Shown one piece after another: positions 20,532 to 31,670 of a stretch of 36,311 nt of DNA. The first letter of the stretch is position 1. Each line of letters begins with the position of its first letter. The position numbers and the translations under genes are program-made. The stretch is from Afipia sp. (GTDB taxonomy: Bacteria > Pseudomonadota > Alphaproteobacteria > Rhizobiales > Xanthobacteraceae), in assembly GCA_017308595.1 (NCBI GenBank), contig JAFKER010000023.1, forward strand, positions 1-36,311, given 5' to 3'. Under the pieces are notes generated by a model, which was not told where the DNA came from, ran no database searches, and was given only the letters and a program-made list of their open reading frames with translations.

Positions 20532-23095
20532 GCGAGACCGCAGACGTTTCCCGCCGCGGCACGCTCTCGCTGGCGATCCGCTATGCCCTGCGCGAATTGC
20601 GCAGCGGCCTGCGCGGCTTCTATGTGTTCATCGCCTGCATCGCGCTCGGCGTCATGGCCATCGCCGGGGTCGGCTCGGTGGCGGGCAGCCTCAGTGCGGG
20701 ACTGGAAAGTCAGGGCCGTATCCTGCTCGGCGGCGACGCGTCTTTCGCACTGATCCAGCGCGAAGCGACCGCGCAAGAGCGCGCCTTCCTCGAAGCAAAC
20801 GGCAAGGTGTCCGCCACCGCCATCATGCGCGGCATGGCGCGCGCGCCGAGCGGCGAGTTCGCCCTCGTCGATCTGAAATCGGTGGACGGCAATTATCCAA
20901 TGCTCGGTACGGTTTCGCTCGAACCGAAGATGCCGATTCCGGATTTGCTCGCACAGCGCGACGGCGTGTTCGGCGCGGGTGCCGATGCCGTTCTATTGGC
21001 ACGTCTTGGCCTCAAGATCGGCGACCGCATCACGGTCGGCAATGCACCTTTCGAAATCCGCAGCACCGTCGTCTCCGAACCCGACAAGCTCGCGGGCGGC
21101 GTCGGCCTTGGGCCGCGGCTCCTGATCAGCGAGGGCGCGCTGCGCGCCACCGGCCTGCTGCAACCCGGAACGCTGGTGCGCTGGACCTATCGCCTGCTGT
21201 TGCCGGACGCCGCGATCAACGATCGCGCCACGCAGCCCGTCGTCGATGCCGCGCAAAAGGCACTCCCCGAAGCGGGCTGGGAAGTCCGCACCCGCAGCAA
21301 TGCCTCGCCGCAGCTTGAACGGAACATCACGCGCTTCACGCAATTCCTCACACTCGTCGGCCTCGCTGCATTGTTGGTCGGCGGTGTCGGCGTCGCCAAC
21401 GCCATCAAGAGTCACCTCGACGAGCGCCGCGATGTCATCGCGACCTTCAAAGCCCTCGGCGCCACGGGCCGCGAAGTCTTCACGATCTATCTGACGCAGG
21501 TCATGGCGCTGGCTACGCTCGGATCGCTGATCGGCCTGGCCATCGGCGCAGCCCTGCCCTTCCTCATCGTCGGCCTGTTCGGCAAAATCCTGCCTCTGCC
21601 GGTGGAGGCCGCCTTCCATGCGGGTGAGCTGGCGCTGTCGTTTGTCTACGGCCTGCTGACGGCGTTGGCTTTCGGGCTCTGGCCGCTTGGCCGCGTCCAT
21701 GATGTGCCGGTGGCGGCACTGTTCCGTGAAGAGGTCGCTTCCGAATTTCACTGGCCGCGCCGCCGCTATCTTGTCCTGATGGGCGCAGTCATCGCGTTGC
21801 TCGCAACTGTTGCGATCGGCCTTGCCTATGACAAGCGCGTCGCCGCCGTCTTCGTTGTATCGTCGGTCGGCGTTTTTGCCGTGCTTCGTTTGGTCGCCGC
21901 GATGCTGATGGGGATTGCAAGCCGCCTGCCTCGGCCACGCTTTACGATGCTGCGACTGGCTATCGCCAACATTCACCGCCCCGGCGCGTTGACCCCCTCG
22001 GTGGTGATGTCGCTCGGCCTCGGCCTCGCCGTTCTCGTGACCATCACTCAGATCGACGGCAATCTGCGGCGGCAGTTCATGGCGGCGCTGCCCGAGCACG
22101 CGCCGTCGTTCTTCTTTATCGACATTCCCGCCGCCGAAGCGCCGCGATTCAGCGAATTCCTGCAGAAGGCCGCGCCAGCCGCCCATGTCGAAACCGTGCC
22201 CATGCTGCGCGGGCGCATTGTCGCCGCCAAAGGCATCAAGGCGGAAGATCTCAAGCCGTCGAACGATTCGGCCTGGGTCCTGCAAAGCGACCGCGGTCTC
22301 ACCTATACCGGCGAGATTCCGCGCGGCTCGAAGGTGGTCGAGGGGACCTGGTGGGATGCCGGTTACAACGGCCCACCGCTGGTGTCGCTGGAGAAGAAGA
22401 TCGCCGACGGGCTCGGGGTGAAGGTTGGGGACGACCTCACCGTGAATGTGCTGGGCCGCGACATCACCGCAAAGATCAGCAATCTGCGCACCGTGGATTG
22501 GCAAAGCCTCGGCATCAACTTCGTGCTGGTGTTCTCGCCGACAACGTTCGCCGGCGCGCCGCATACCGACATCGCCACGCTATCGGAGTCGCGATCCGAC
22601 GCTGCCACCGATGCCAGGCTCATCAAGGACATCGCCGCCGCCTTCCCGATGGTGACCAGCGTCCGGGTCCGAGAGGCGCTCGATTCGATCGGCAAGGTCG
22701 TGACCAACCTTGTGCTCGCGATCCGGGGCGCCAGCTCGATCACCCTGATTTCCGCGATCCTGGTGCTCGGCGGCGCACTCGCGGCCGGTCACAGGCACCG
22801 GGTCTATGACGCGGTGATCCTCAAGACCCTGGGCGCCACCCGGGCGCGACTGCTCGGCGCCTATGCTCTGGAGTACCTGCTCATAGGGCTCGCAACGGCG
22901 GTGTTCGGGGTCGCAGCCGGATCGATTGCGGCCTGGCAGATCGTGACCCGGCTGATGACACTGAGCTTCGTCTGGCAGTCGGGCAGTGCCGCCGTTGTGG
23001 TGCTGGCAGCGCTCGCTGTGACGGTCGGACTGGGGCTTGCCGGAACATTACTTGCGCTTAACCAAAAACCCGCTTCCGTACTGCGAAACTTATGA
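20528..23095 (+). CDS. ybbP: YbbP-like FtsX-family ABC transporter permease
   Basis: Large inner-membrane permease of 855 residues, near the size of E. coli YbbP. An N-terminal membrane helix (about 24-45) is followed by a periplasmic domain. The first FtsX domain is at about 275-395 (GLAALLVGGVGVANAIKSHL, KALGATGREVF). A middle group of helices around 415-470 and 490-515 precedes a second periplasmic domain, and the second FtsX domain is at about 720-850 (ILKTLGATRARLLGAYALEY). Start ATG at 20528 overlaps ybbA, so the two are coupled. It probably acts with the ATPase YbbA and the TesA-like esterase encoded alongside; the natural substrate is not established here. Confidence 0.92.
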   Translation: MSETADVSRRGTLSLAIRYALRELRSGLRGFYVFIACIALGVMAIAGVGSVAGSLSAGLESQGRILLGGDASFALIQREATAQERAFLEANGKVSATAIMRGMARAPSGEFALVDLKSVDGNYPMLGTVSLEPKMPIPDLLAQRDGVFGAGADAVLLARLGLKIGDRITVGNAPFEIRSTVVSEPDKLAGGVGLGPRLLISEGALRATGLLQPGTLVRWTYRLLLPDAAINDRATQPVVDAAQKALPEAGWEVRTRSNASPQLERNITRFTQFLTLVGLAALLVGGVGVANAIKSHLDERRDVIATFKALGATGREVFTIYLTQVMALATLGSLIGLAIGAALPFLIVGLFGKILPLPVEAAFHAGELALSFVYGLLTALAFGLWPLGRVHDVPVAALFREEVASEFHWPRRRYLVLMGAVIALLATVAIGLAYDKRVAAVFVVSSVGVFAVLRLVAAMLMGIASRLPRPRFTMLRLAIANIHRPGALTPSVVMSLGLGLAVLVTITQIDGNLRRQFMAALPEHAPSFFFIDIPAAEAPRFSEFLQKAAPAAHVETVPMLRGRIVAAKGIKAEDLKPSNDSAWVLQSDRGLTYTGEIPRGSKVVEGTWWDAGYNGPPLVSLEKKIADGLGVKVGDDLTVNVLGRDITAKISNLRTVDWQSLGINFVLVFSPTTFAGAPHTDIATLSESRSDAATDARLIKDIAAAFPMVTSVRVREALDSIGKVVTNLVLAIRGASSITLISAILVLGGALAAGHRHRVYDAVILKTLGATRARLLGAYALEYLLIGLATAVFGVAAGSIAAWQIVTRLMTLSFVWQSGSAAVVVLAALAVTVGLGLAGTLLALNQKPASVLRNL

Positions 23096-23148
23096 CAATT
23101 TGTAGCAGCGGATAGCGGGTTTTGCGACAAACAGCCGCGCGGGCGAGG

Positions 23149-23177
23149 TTGCGCCGAATGTGTTAGTTTCCCACATA
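23149..23177 (+). promoter_or_regulatory. candidate promoter for the BI-1 family gene
   Basis: TTGCGC (23149-23154) and CACATA (23172-23177) are spaced by 17 bases. Both are partial matches. Transcription would start near 23184, five bases before the leader hairpin, which is what makes the pair credible. Confidence 0.33.
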
Positions 23178-23188
23178 CCGAGCGGGTT

Positions 23189-23236
23189 CAGAATCCGGCT
23201 TGATACCATCCAGGGATGGCTTCAAAACAGGTTCTG
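23189..23236 (+). ncRNA. ybhL-type leader hairpin of the BI-1 gene
   Basis: A nested stem lies about 65 bases before the gene: CAGAA..CC (23189-23196) with GGTTCTG (23230-23236), TTGA (23200-23203) with TCAA (23222-23225), and CCATC (23206-23210) with GATGG (23215-23219) closing a CAGG tetraloop. A conserved RNA motif named ybhL is known upstream of BI-1 (ybhL) genes in Rhizobiales. The gene context and single-hairpin shape agree with it. I could not align it to the Rfam model, so the family name is by context. Confidence 0.65.
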
Positions 23237-23300
23237 GGAAAAGCTTATAGCTGGCGGCGCAGACCCTTCGCTATCGCCAGTCAACCACGGGGTTTCGACA

Positions 23301-24092
23301 ATGTCGGACTTGGACCGCAATTATACGTCACCTTTCGGCCGGGCCGCCGGGCGCGTTGACGCCGCGACTGTCGATGCCGGCCTGCGCTCGTACATGCTCA
23401 AGATCTACAACTACATGGCGATCGGCCTGGCCATCACCGGCCTTGCCGCACTCGGCGTGTATATGGGCGCAGTCACGCCCGACGCTTCCGCTGCGGCCGG
23501 CCGCATCGGCAAGCAGTACCTGACGTCGTTCGGCGTCGCGATGTTCGTGAGCCCGCTGAAGTGGGTCTTCATCCTCGCGCCGCTGGTGATGGTGTTCGCC
23601 ATCTCGTTCGGCATCAACCGTCTCAGGCCCGCAACCGCCCAGCTCCTTTTCTGGGTGTTCGCGGCACTGATGGGCATCTCGCTGTCGTCGATCTTCCTGG
23701 TGTACACGCACACCTCGATCGTGCGGGTGTTCTTCATCACGGCGGCCACGTTCGGTGCGCTGAGCCTCTATGGCTACACCACCAAGCGTGACATGACCGG
23801 CATGGGATCGTTCCTGATGATGGGCCTGTTCGGCATCATCCTCGCGAGCGTGGTGAACCTGTTCCTCGCCAGCTCCATGCTGCAGTTCATCGTTTCGGTC
23901 GTCGGCGTGCTGGTGTTCGCGGGCCTCACCGCCTGGGATACCCAGCGCCTGAAGAACGATTACATCTACGGCTATGCCGCTCAGGGTGGAGATATTGCCG
24001 AGAAAGCCGCTATCACCGGCGCGCTCTCGCTCTACCTGAACTTTATCAACCTGTTCACGCTGCTGCTGCAGCTTCTTGGACAGCGCGACTAG
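23301..24092 (+). CDS. Bax inhibitor-1 / YccA-YbhL family membrane protein
   Basis: Multi-pass inner membrane protein of the BI-1 (TMBIM) superfamily, whose structurally studied bacterial member is a pH-dependent calcium leak. The ATG at 23301 gives 263 residues and follows a GGGG ribosome binding site; a longer frame back to 23160 runs through the leader hairpin and is rejected. About seven hydrophobic helices are visible from residue 35 to the end. Family features include the AWDTQ motif after the sixth helix and the C-terminal LYLNFINLFTLLLQLLG segment. It is a single gene, with its own leader hairpin and a strong terminator. Confidence 0.93.
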   Translation: MSDLDRNYTSPFGRAAGRVDAATVDAGLRSYMLKIYNYMAIGLAITGLAALGVYMGAVTPDASAAAGRIGKQYLTSFGVAMFVSPLKWVFILAPLVMVFAISFGINRLRPATAQLLFWVFAALMGISLSSIFLVYTHTSIVRVFFITAATFGALSLYGYTTKRDMTGMGSFLMMGLFGIILASVVNLFLASSMLQFIVSVVGVLVFAGLTAWDTQRLKNDYIYGYAAQGGDIAEKAAITGALSLYLNFINLFTLLLQLLGQRD

Positions 24093-24124
24093 ACCTGATC
24101 GTGGCTGATCGGTGAACTCTCGGA

Positions 24125-24154
24125 AGCCCCGGCCAAAAGCCGGGGCTTTTGTTT
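24125..24154 (+). terminator. intrinsic terminator of the BI-1 family gene
   Basis: AGCCCCGGC (24125-24133) pairs perfectly with GCCGGGGCT (24139-24147) around loop CAAAA, followed by a T-rich tract. It separates the BI-1 gene from the acetyltransferase gene. Confidence 0.92.
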
Positions 24155-24217
24155 TGCGGCGATTCGCTGATAGGACTGCAGACTTCCCCGCTCCGGCACC
24201 GCTTTCTGCGATCCGAC

Positions 24218-24754
24218 ATGCCCCAGGTTTTCATCAGGCCGGCCGCCGTCACTGACCTCCCCGTCATCACCGCGATTTACCGGGAAGCTGTTCTGCATGG
24301 CACCGCGACATTCGAACTCGATCCGCCCGATCTCTCCGAGATGACGCGGCGCTTTGAGGCGCTGACGAAAGGCGGCTTCCCCTATTTGGTAGCGGTCATG
24401 GAAGATGTCGTGGTCGGCTATGCTTATGCAGGGCCCTACCGGCCTCGCCCTGCCTATCGCTTCACAGTCGAGAACTCGGTCTATCTCGACCCCGGCGCAC
24501 AAGGGCAGCGTATCGGAACGCGGCTGATGCAGGACTTGATCGCGGCTTGCGAGGCGCGCGGCTATCGCCAGATGATCGCGGTGATCGGTGATTCCGCCAA
24601 TGCAGCATCGATCGGCGTCCACGCGCGAGCCGGATTTGAAATGATCGGCACGCACCCTGGCGTCGGATTCAAGTTCGGACGCTGGCTCGATACGGTGATG
24701 ATGCAGCGAACTCTCGGCGAAGGCGGCGGATCTCTTCCGAACCTTCAGACCTAA
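24218..24754 (+). CDS. GNAT family N-acetyltransferase (phosphinothricin acetyltransferase-like)
   Basis: Acetyl-CoA-dependent acetyltransferase of 178 residues. The N-terminal sequence (IRPAAVTDLPVITAIYREAVLHGTATFE) and the YRPRPAYRFTVENSVYLDP segment are typical of the Pat/MddA group, which acetylates phosphinothricin, methionine sulfoximine or sulfone. The acetyl-CoA loop is QGQRIGTRL (about 96-104), followed by the conserved IGDSANAASIGVHARAGFEMIGT. The chosen ATG at 24218 lacks a strong ribosome binding site; the frame is open back to 24149 through the terminator stem, which is less likely. Its end overlaps the convergent DUF2794 gene by four bases. The real substrate is uncertain. Confidence 0.88.
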   Translation: MPQVFIRPAAVTDLPVITAIYREAVLHGTATFELDPPDLSEMTRRFEALTKGGFPYLVAVMEDVVVGYAYAGPYRPRPAYRFTVENSVYLDPGAQGQRIGTRLMQDLIAACEARGYRQMIAVIGDSANAASIGVHARAGFEMIGTHPGVGFKFGRWLDTVMMQRTLGEGGGSLPNLQT

Positions 24755-25119
24755 ACCAGCGCGAGTTTGCGGTCGATCACCAGCAACACGCGATCGAGAT
24801 CGTGGCCGCGGCGCAGAATCTGCCCGCTGGCGCCGACCACGCTATAGGCACCCTGCTTGCGCGCGAGACGCGGATCTTTCTCGATGCGATAGAGGGGAAC
24901 TTCCGACGCGCGGCGGAAGATCGAAAACACCGCGCGGTCTTTCAAGAAATCAATGGCGTAATCCCGCCACTCGCCGTCAGCCACCATACGCCCGTAAAGG
25001 TTGAGAATGCGGTTAAGCTCGAGACGGTTGAATGTCACGCTCTGGGGCGGAAGCGGTGCGGTGCTGCGCTCCGGCCCCCGGCTCTCGCTTGGATCGATGT
25101 CGCCCGACACTGAGCTCAT
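24751..25119 (-). CDS. DUF2794 domain-containing protein
   Basis: Small conserved alphaproteobacterial protein of unknown function, 122 residues. The first 27 residues are variable and polar; the DUF2794 domain follows (FNRLELNRILNLYGRMVADG and the DFLKDRAVFSIFRRASEVPLYRIEK region). There is no signal peptide or membrane helix, so it is probably cytoplasmic. The ATG at 25119 has a consensus AGGAGG five bases upstream (25125-25130). Its stop codon overlaps the convergent acetyltransferase. No function is inferred. Confidence 0.87.
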   Translation of the reverse strand: MSSVSGDIDPSESRGPERSTAPLPPQSVTFNRLELNRILNLYGRMVADGEWRDYAIDFLKDRAVFSIFRRASEVPLYRIEKDPRLARKQGAYSVVGASGQILRRGHDLDRVLLVIDRKLALV

Positions 25120-25251
25120 CGGCGCCTCCTGTCACATACCGGACATGATCGCCCCGTCCGACGATGCCTGCAAGCAAGATTTCAATCGCTTACACGGCGA
25201 CAGCTCCACGGCGGACCCATCACGCGGACGTTAGGCAAATCATAATGCCGC

Positions 25252-25430
25252 CCGATTTCGGTCAATTCACCGCCCTTGTGGACTGCAATGAAGGGATACT
25301 GCGTTGACCCGGTCCTTTCGGCACCGGATTCCTCAGCCCCCAGCCCCCCGGGGTCGTCAGGATCGGGTCTAGTTCTTTGCAGTGATTCAGAATCCCCATC
25401 CTTCGGGCCAGCGCAAGCTGGCCTTTTTTA
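25252..25430 (+). ncRNA. probable structured small RNA, family not identified
   Basis: The 406-base gap between DUF2794 and DUF1223 holds no gene but a well-folded stretch ending in a strong terminator. GACCCGGTCC (25306-25315) pairs with GGATCGGGTC (25360-25369) over ten bases with one G-U. ACTGC (25298-25302) pairs with GCAGT (25379-25383), and GGGAT (25293-25297) with ATCCC (25392-25396), making a rod. The apical loop of about 44 bases is C-rich (CCTCAGCCCCCAGCCCCCC, 25331-25349). The length and rod shape would suit 6S RNA or a lineage-specific sRNA, but I do not recognise a family signature. The start is uncertain; CATAAT at 25241-25246 may be its -10. Confidence 0.55.
25406..25429 (+). 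terminator. intrinsic terminator of the small RNA candidate
   Basis: GGCCAGC (25406-25412), tetraloop GCAA, GCTGGCC (25417-25423) and six T. It is oriented on the plus strand, where no protein gene lies upstream, since DUF2794 is on the minus strand. This is the main evidence for an RNA gene here. Confidence 0.9.
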
Positions 25431-25525
25431 TTGGAACTTCCTGAGGGACGTATTGTGTCTCGGGTCCGGACGCGCATGTTAGCGGCCGCCGGATAACGCC
25501 CGCGCTTTCGTCTAAATTTTCAGAC

Positions 25526-26296
25526 TCAGTTCAGCGAGGTAAAGGCGGCACCGAGCATCGCGCCCGGCTTGTCGCGATTGCCATCCTGAACGTAAACGGC
25601 CGCCGCATCGACGCCGTCGCGCGTGATGTTCTCGAGCGGCACGTTCCAGCTTCCGGCCTTGCCGTTCCAGTCTCCGACCTTCAGCACATTGCGTACCACG
25701 TTGTGATACGTGATCTGCTGCCCGCGATTTTCGCCGCGCGAGATGGTGATCGGCACCTGCTTCGATACGGCGCAAATCCAGATCTCGCCGCTCTTGCCGC
25801 TACCGTCCGCCACCGACACTTTGATCTGGCCGCTGCCCTGCGTCATCGTAACCGGCACCGACATCACGCCATCGACCTTCTGCGTCCGGTTCGCGGCATT
25901 CTCGATCCCGGCACGGTCGCTGCCGAGAACATCTGTGGTGCCGTTCACGACGGCCTGCGGCGTGTAGACGCCCCGATTGCCGCGCATCTGTGAGTAAGCC
26001 TTCTGACGCGCGCTGAACCGCGAATCGGCAAGCGTGTCCTTCCAGCCGAGATAATCCCAGTAATCAATCGGGAAACTGAGGGCGATAACAGACCTGTCCT
26101 GCGCGAGTTCGCCGAGAATCTTGTCCGCCGGTGGACAGGAAGAACAGCCCTGCGATGTAAACAGTTCGACCACCGCGCGCGGATCGGCGCAGACCGGCGT
26201 CACGACAGTGAAGATCGCACAGACACCAAGAGTCCGCGACAGACGCGACACCATCGTGCCGGCTGTCGCTGTTTTCGATCCCGGCAAATCAGACAT
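25526..26296 (-). CDS. DUF1223 family thioredoxin-like exported protein
   Basis: Proteobacterial DUF1223 protein with a thioredoxin-like fold. The ATG at 26296 gives 256 residues and has GAGGGA eight bases upstream; longer in-frame starts (26347, 26380) are less supported. A hydrophobic stretch (about 22-37) with a cleavage site after Ala37 (VCA-DP) indicates export. The mature part begins AVVELFTSQGCSSCPPADK with a CxxC pair (C51/C54) positioned like a thioredoxin active site, followed by the conserved WDYLGWKD region. Substrate and redox role are unknown. It lies 126 bases downstream of acnA on the same strand. Confidence 0.88.
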   Translation of the reverse strand: MSDLPGSKTATAGTMVSRLSRTLGVCAIFTVVTPVCADPRAVVELFTSQGCSSCPPADKILGELAQDRSVIALSFPIDYWDYLGWKDTLADSRFSARQKAYSQMRGNRGVYTPQAVVNGTTDVLGSDRAGIENAANRTQKVDGVMSVPVTMTQGSGQIKVSVADGSGKSGEIWICAVSKQVPITISRGENRGQQITYHNVVRNVLKVGDWNGKAGSWNVPLENITRDGVDAAAVYVQDGNRDKPGAMLGAAFTSLN

Positions 26297-26422
26297 TCCG
26301 TCAGTCCCTCGAATGCATGATGCCCCATCAGTCAGAAGGCGGCCCATTGATAGGCCGCCCTCTAGATGGTCGCTAGTCACGTCGCGGTGAGCCCGTTCAC
26401 GGATGCGTTTTTTTGATCTGGA

Positions 26423-29143
<2,721 letters not shown>

Positions 29144-29273
29144 GTGAACGTTCCCAGTTCAGAAGTTGGAGATACCCGGCAAAGGTATCGGAACACCGTC
29201 AATAGCGAAGGAATTCAGGGCTGAACCGTGCTGTTTCCGGCGGCTGATTGTGTGCTGCACCAAGTTCCGGTTT

Positions 29274-29290
29274 TATAGAATCTTTCCAGT
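29274..29290. promoter_or_regulatory. weak Irr (ICE)-like inverted repeat
   Basis: TATAGAA, three bases, TTCCAGT. As I recall the Irr iron-response box of Rhizobiales (TTTAGAA-N3-TTCTAAA), this matches at about 10 of 14 positions, the left half much better. It lies between acnA and ccmA, both plausible targets of an iron/heme regulator. The match is partial and could be chance. Confidence 0.3.
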
Positions 29291-29382
29291 CTGTCCACCA
29301 CACCTCCTATGGATTGTCTCCCTCCCATGCACGTCACGACTGGAACCGCAGCACCCGATCGCAATCCCTGGGCAACTTCCTC

Positions 29383-29985
29383 ATGAGGCTTGCGGGACAG
29401 AACCTGGAATGCGTCAGGAGCGGGCGGAATATCTTCTCTGCGCTCGATTTTGCCGTCCCGGCGGGGCAAGCGTTGGCGGTCACCGGCATCAATGGAGCCG
29501 GAAAGTCGTCGCTGCTGCGCCTGATCGCAGGCCTGCTGCCCGCCGCCGGGGGCTCCGTCACGCTGGAAGGCGGCGAACCTGAACTGACCTTGCCCGAACA
29601 GGCACATTACCTCGGCCACCGCGATGCGCTCAAACCCGCCCTGACGGTGCTGGAGAATCTTGATTTCTGGCGGGATTTCCTGGGCGGCCAGGCCATTGAT
29701 GGAGCAGCCAGCCTTGAGGCCGTCGGTCTGGGCCACGCCGCGCATCTGCCTGCTGCTTTCCTGTCGGCTGGCCAGCGCCGCCGCCTGTCGATCGCCCGCC
29801 TGATCGCGGTCAATCGTCCGGTCTGGCTGCTGGACGAACCGACATCGGCGCTCGACACGTCGGGGCAAGCGATGATCGCCGGCCTTATGAATGCGCATTT
29901 GCGCAGCGGCGGAATCATTCTCGCCGCGACCCATGGGCCGCTCGGAATATCAGCGCAGGAATTGCGGATCGGAGATGCCGCATGA
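29383..29985 (+). CDS. ccmA: heme exporter ATP-binding protein CcmA
   Basis: ATPase of the CcmABCD complex, which releases heme-loaded CcmE during cytochrome c maturation. The ATG at 29383 gives 200 residues, the family length; upstream extension of the frame is not family-like. Walker A is GINGAGKSS (35-43), signature [14 protein letters not shown], and Walker [11 protein letters not shown]. The stop overlaps the ccmB start (ATGA, 29982-29985). It is the first gene of ccmABCDG, which lacks the other maturation genes (ccmE, F, H, I); these must be elsewhere in the genome. Confidence 0.95.
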   Translation: MRLAGQNLECVRSGRNIFSALDFAVPAGQALAVTGINGAGKSSLLRLIAGLLPAAGGSVTLEGGEPELTLPEQAHYLGHRDALKPALTVLENLDFWRDFLGGQAIDGAASLEAVGLGHAAHLPAAFLSAGQRRRLSIARLIAVNRPVWLLDEPTSALDTSGQAMIAGLMNAHLRSGGIILAATHGPLGISAQELRIGDAA

Positions 29986-30650
29986 CCGCCCTCGCCGCTC
30001 TCATCCGCCGCGACATCGGCGTCGGCCTGCGCGCTGGCGGCGGCGCGCTGATCGGCGTGCTTTTCTTTGTCTCTGTCGTGGTGGTGATGCCATTTGCGCT
30101 CGGGCCTGATCTTGCGTTGCTCAAGCGTATCGGTCCCGCGATCCTTTGGTTAGGCGCGATGCTCGCGAGCCTGTTGACGCTGGATCGTCTGTTCACCGCG
30201 GATCAGGACGACGGCTCGCTCGATCTGATTGCGATGAGCCGCACGCCGCTGGAACTGACTTGTGCAGCGAAGGCGCTGGCGCACTGGATCGCGGCCGGCG
30301 TGCCGCTGATCATTGCAACGCCGCTGATCGGTATCCTGCTCAATCTCGACGCGAGCGCGACATTTGCTGTCGCCCTGACATTGCTGGTCGGCACACCGGC
30401 GCTGACATTTACGGGCATGATCGGCGCGGCGCTCGCCGTGACGTTGCGGCGGGGCGGATTGCTGCTGGCCGTGGTGGTGCTGCCGCTGTCGATTCCGATC
30501 CTGATTTTCGGCGTCGCCGCTTCGAATGCAGCCCTCAGCGAACAGGCCTCATTCGGAACGCCATTCTCCATTCTTTGCGCGCTCTCGCTTTTCACCCTTG
30601 TGATCGGGCCGTTTGCAGCTGCAGCCAGTCTTCGGCAAGGGCTCGATTGA
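29982..30650 (+). CDS. ccmB: heme exporter permease CcmB
   Basis: Inner-membrane permease that pairs with CcmA. It has 222 residues and about six membrane helices. The N-terminal [23 protein letters not shown] and the region with [19 protein letters not shown] are family hallmarks. It overlaps ccmA by four bases, and ccmC follows after 94 bases. Confidence 0.95.
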   Translation: MTALAALIRRDIGVGLRAGGGALIGVLFFVSVVVVMPFALGPDLALLKRIGPAILWLGAMLASLLTLDRLFTADQDDGSLDLIAMSRTPLELTCAAKALAHWIAAGVPLIIATPLIGILLNLDASATFAVALTLLVGTPALTFTGMIGAALAVTLRRGGLLLAVVVLPLSIPILIFGVAASNAALSEQASFGTPFSILCALSLFTLVIGPFAAAASLRQGLD

Positions 30651-30744
30651 TGCGACATTGCGCCCGATCAACTTTTGCAGAAAGGCGGCATCGTAAAGTC
30701 CGCGCGCATTGCGTCCCGCCTCCGCGGCCATTATCAGGACCATC

Positions 30745-31476
30745 ATGAGCCTTATCGATCTTGCCAATCCGACACGGTTCCTTGCGCTGGCAGAGCGCGT
30801 GCTGCCGTGGCTTGCCGCGGTCACTGCGGGGCTGCTGGCGCTCGGCTTGTATCTGTCGGCGATGGCGCCCGATGACTACCAGCAGGGCGCGACCGTGAAG
30901 ATCATGTTCATTCACGTTCCCAATGCGTGGTTGTCGATGTTCGTGTGGGGCACCATGAGCGTGGCCGCGCTCGGCACGCTGGTGTGGCGGCATCCGCTGG
31001 CGGACGTCGCCGCGAAAGCAGCTGCGCCACTTGGCGCCGCCTTTACGTTTCTCGCGCTGGTGACAGGATCGCTGTGGGGCCGCCCGATGTGGGGCACCTA
31101 TTGGGAATGGGATGCGCGGCTCACATCGGTACTGATCCTGTTCTTGATGTATCTCGGCATCATGGCGCTATGGCGCGCTGTTGAAGATCCCTCACGCGCG
31201 GCGCGTGCAGCTGCGATCCTCACGCTGGTCGGCGCGATCAACATCCCGATCATCAAGTTTTCGGTCGACTGGTGGAACACGCTGCATCAGGGCGCGTCGG
31301 TGATCCGCGCTGGCGGTCCGACCATGGACCGTGCATTCCTGATTCCGCTGCTCGTCATGGCCGTGGCGTTTTCGCTGCTGTTCCTGACTTTGCACATTGC
31401 GGCGATGCGTAACGAGATTTTACGGCGGCGGGTGCGCAGTCTGCAGATGATGCAAGCCAGCAGACAGGCGGCCTGA
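30745..31476 (+). CDS. ccmC: heme-handling protein CcmC
   Basis: Inner-membrane protein that presents heme to CcmE. The ATG at 30745 gives 243 residues and has CAGGA eight bases upstream. Six membrane helices are predicted. The tryptophan-rich WWD-type motif ([18 protein letters not shown], about 112-129) binds heme, with conserved His residues in HVPNAW and downstream at WWNTLHQG. It precedes ccmD by five bases. Confidence 0.96.
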   Translation: MSLIDLANPTRFLALAERVLPWLAAVTAGLLALGLYLSAMAPDDYQQGATVKIMFIHVPNAWLSMFVWGTMSVAALGTLVWRHPLADVAAKAAAPLGAAFTFLALVTGSLWGRPMWGTYWEWDARLTSVLILFLMYLGIMALWRAVEDPSRAARAAAILTLVGAINIPIIKFSVDWWNTLHQGASVIRAGGPTMDRAFLIPLLVMAVAFSLLFLTLHIAAMRNEILRRRVRSLQMMQASRQAA

Positions 31477-31481
31477 TCGCC

Positions 31482-31670
31482 ATGACGCTTGCATCGCTCG
31501 GTCCCTACGCTTCTTTCATCGTCACGTCGTACCTGCTCGTCGGCCTCGTGGTCGCGGGCTTGGCCGTATGGATCAGGCTGGACTACAAAAGGCAGAAGCA
31601 GATTTTGCGCGATCTCGAAGCCCGCGGCGTGACCCGGCGCTCGGCGCAGCCGCCCGGCACATCATCATGA
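31482..31670 (+). CDS. ccmD: heme exporter protein CcmD
   Basis: Small single-helix membrane protein (62 residues) that stabilises the CcmABC complex and lets holo-CcmE leave. It shows the typical start with [11 protein letters not shown], one membrane helix (about 10-32) and a basic cytoplasmic tail ([17 protein letters not shown]). The stop overlaps the ccmG start by ATGA (31667-31670). Position between ccmC and ccmG makes the call secure despite its size. Confidence 0.92.
   Translation: MTLASLGPYASFIVTSYLLVGLVVAGLAVWIRLDYKRQKQILRDLEARGVTRRSAQPPGTSS

Noticed and set aside
20993-22564. 523-codon open frame antisense to ybbP
   Set aside because: It is a mirror of the membrane protein gene. 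Its product is rich in Arg, Gln and Asp, without motifs or a ribosome binding site.
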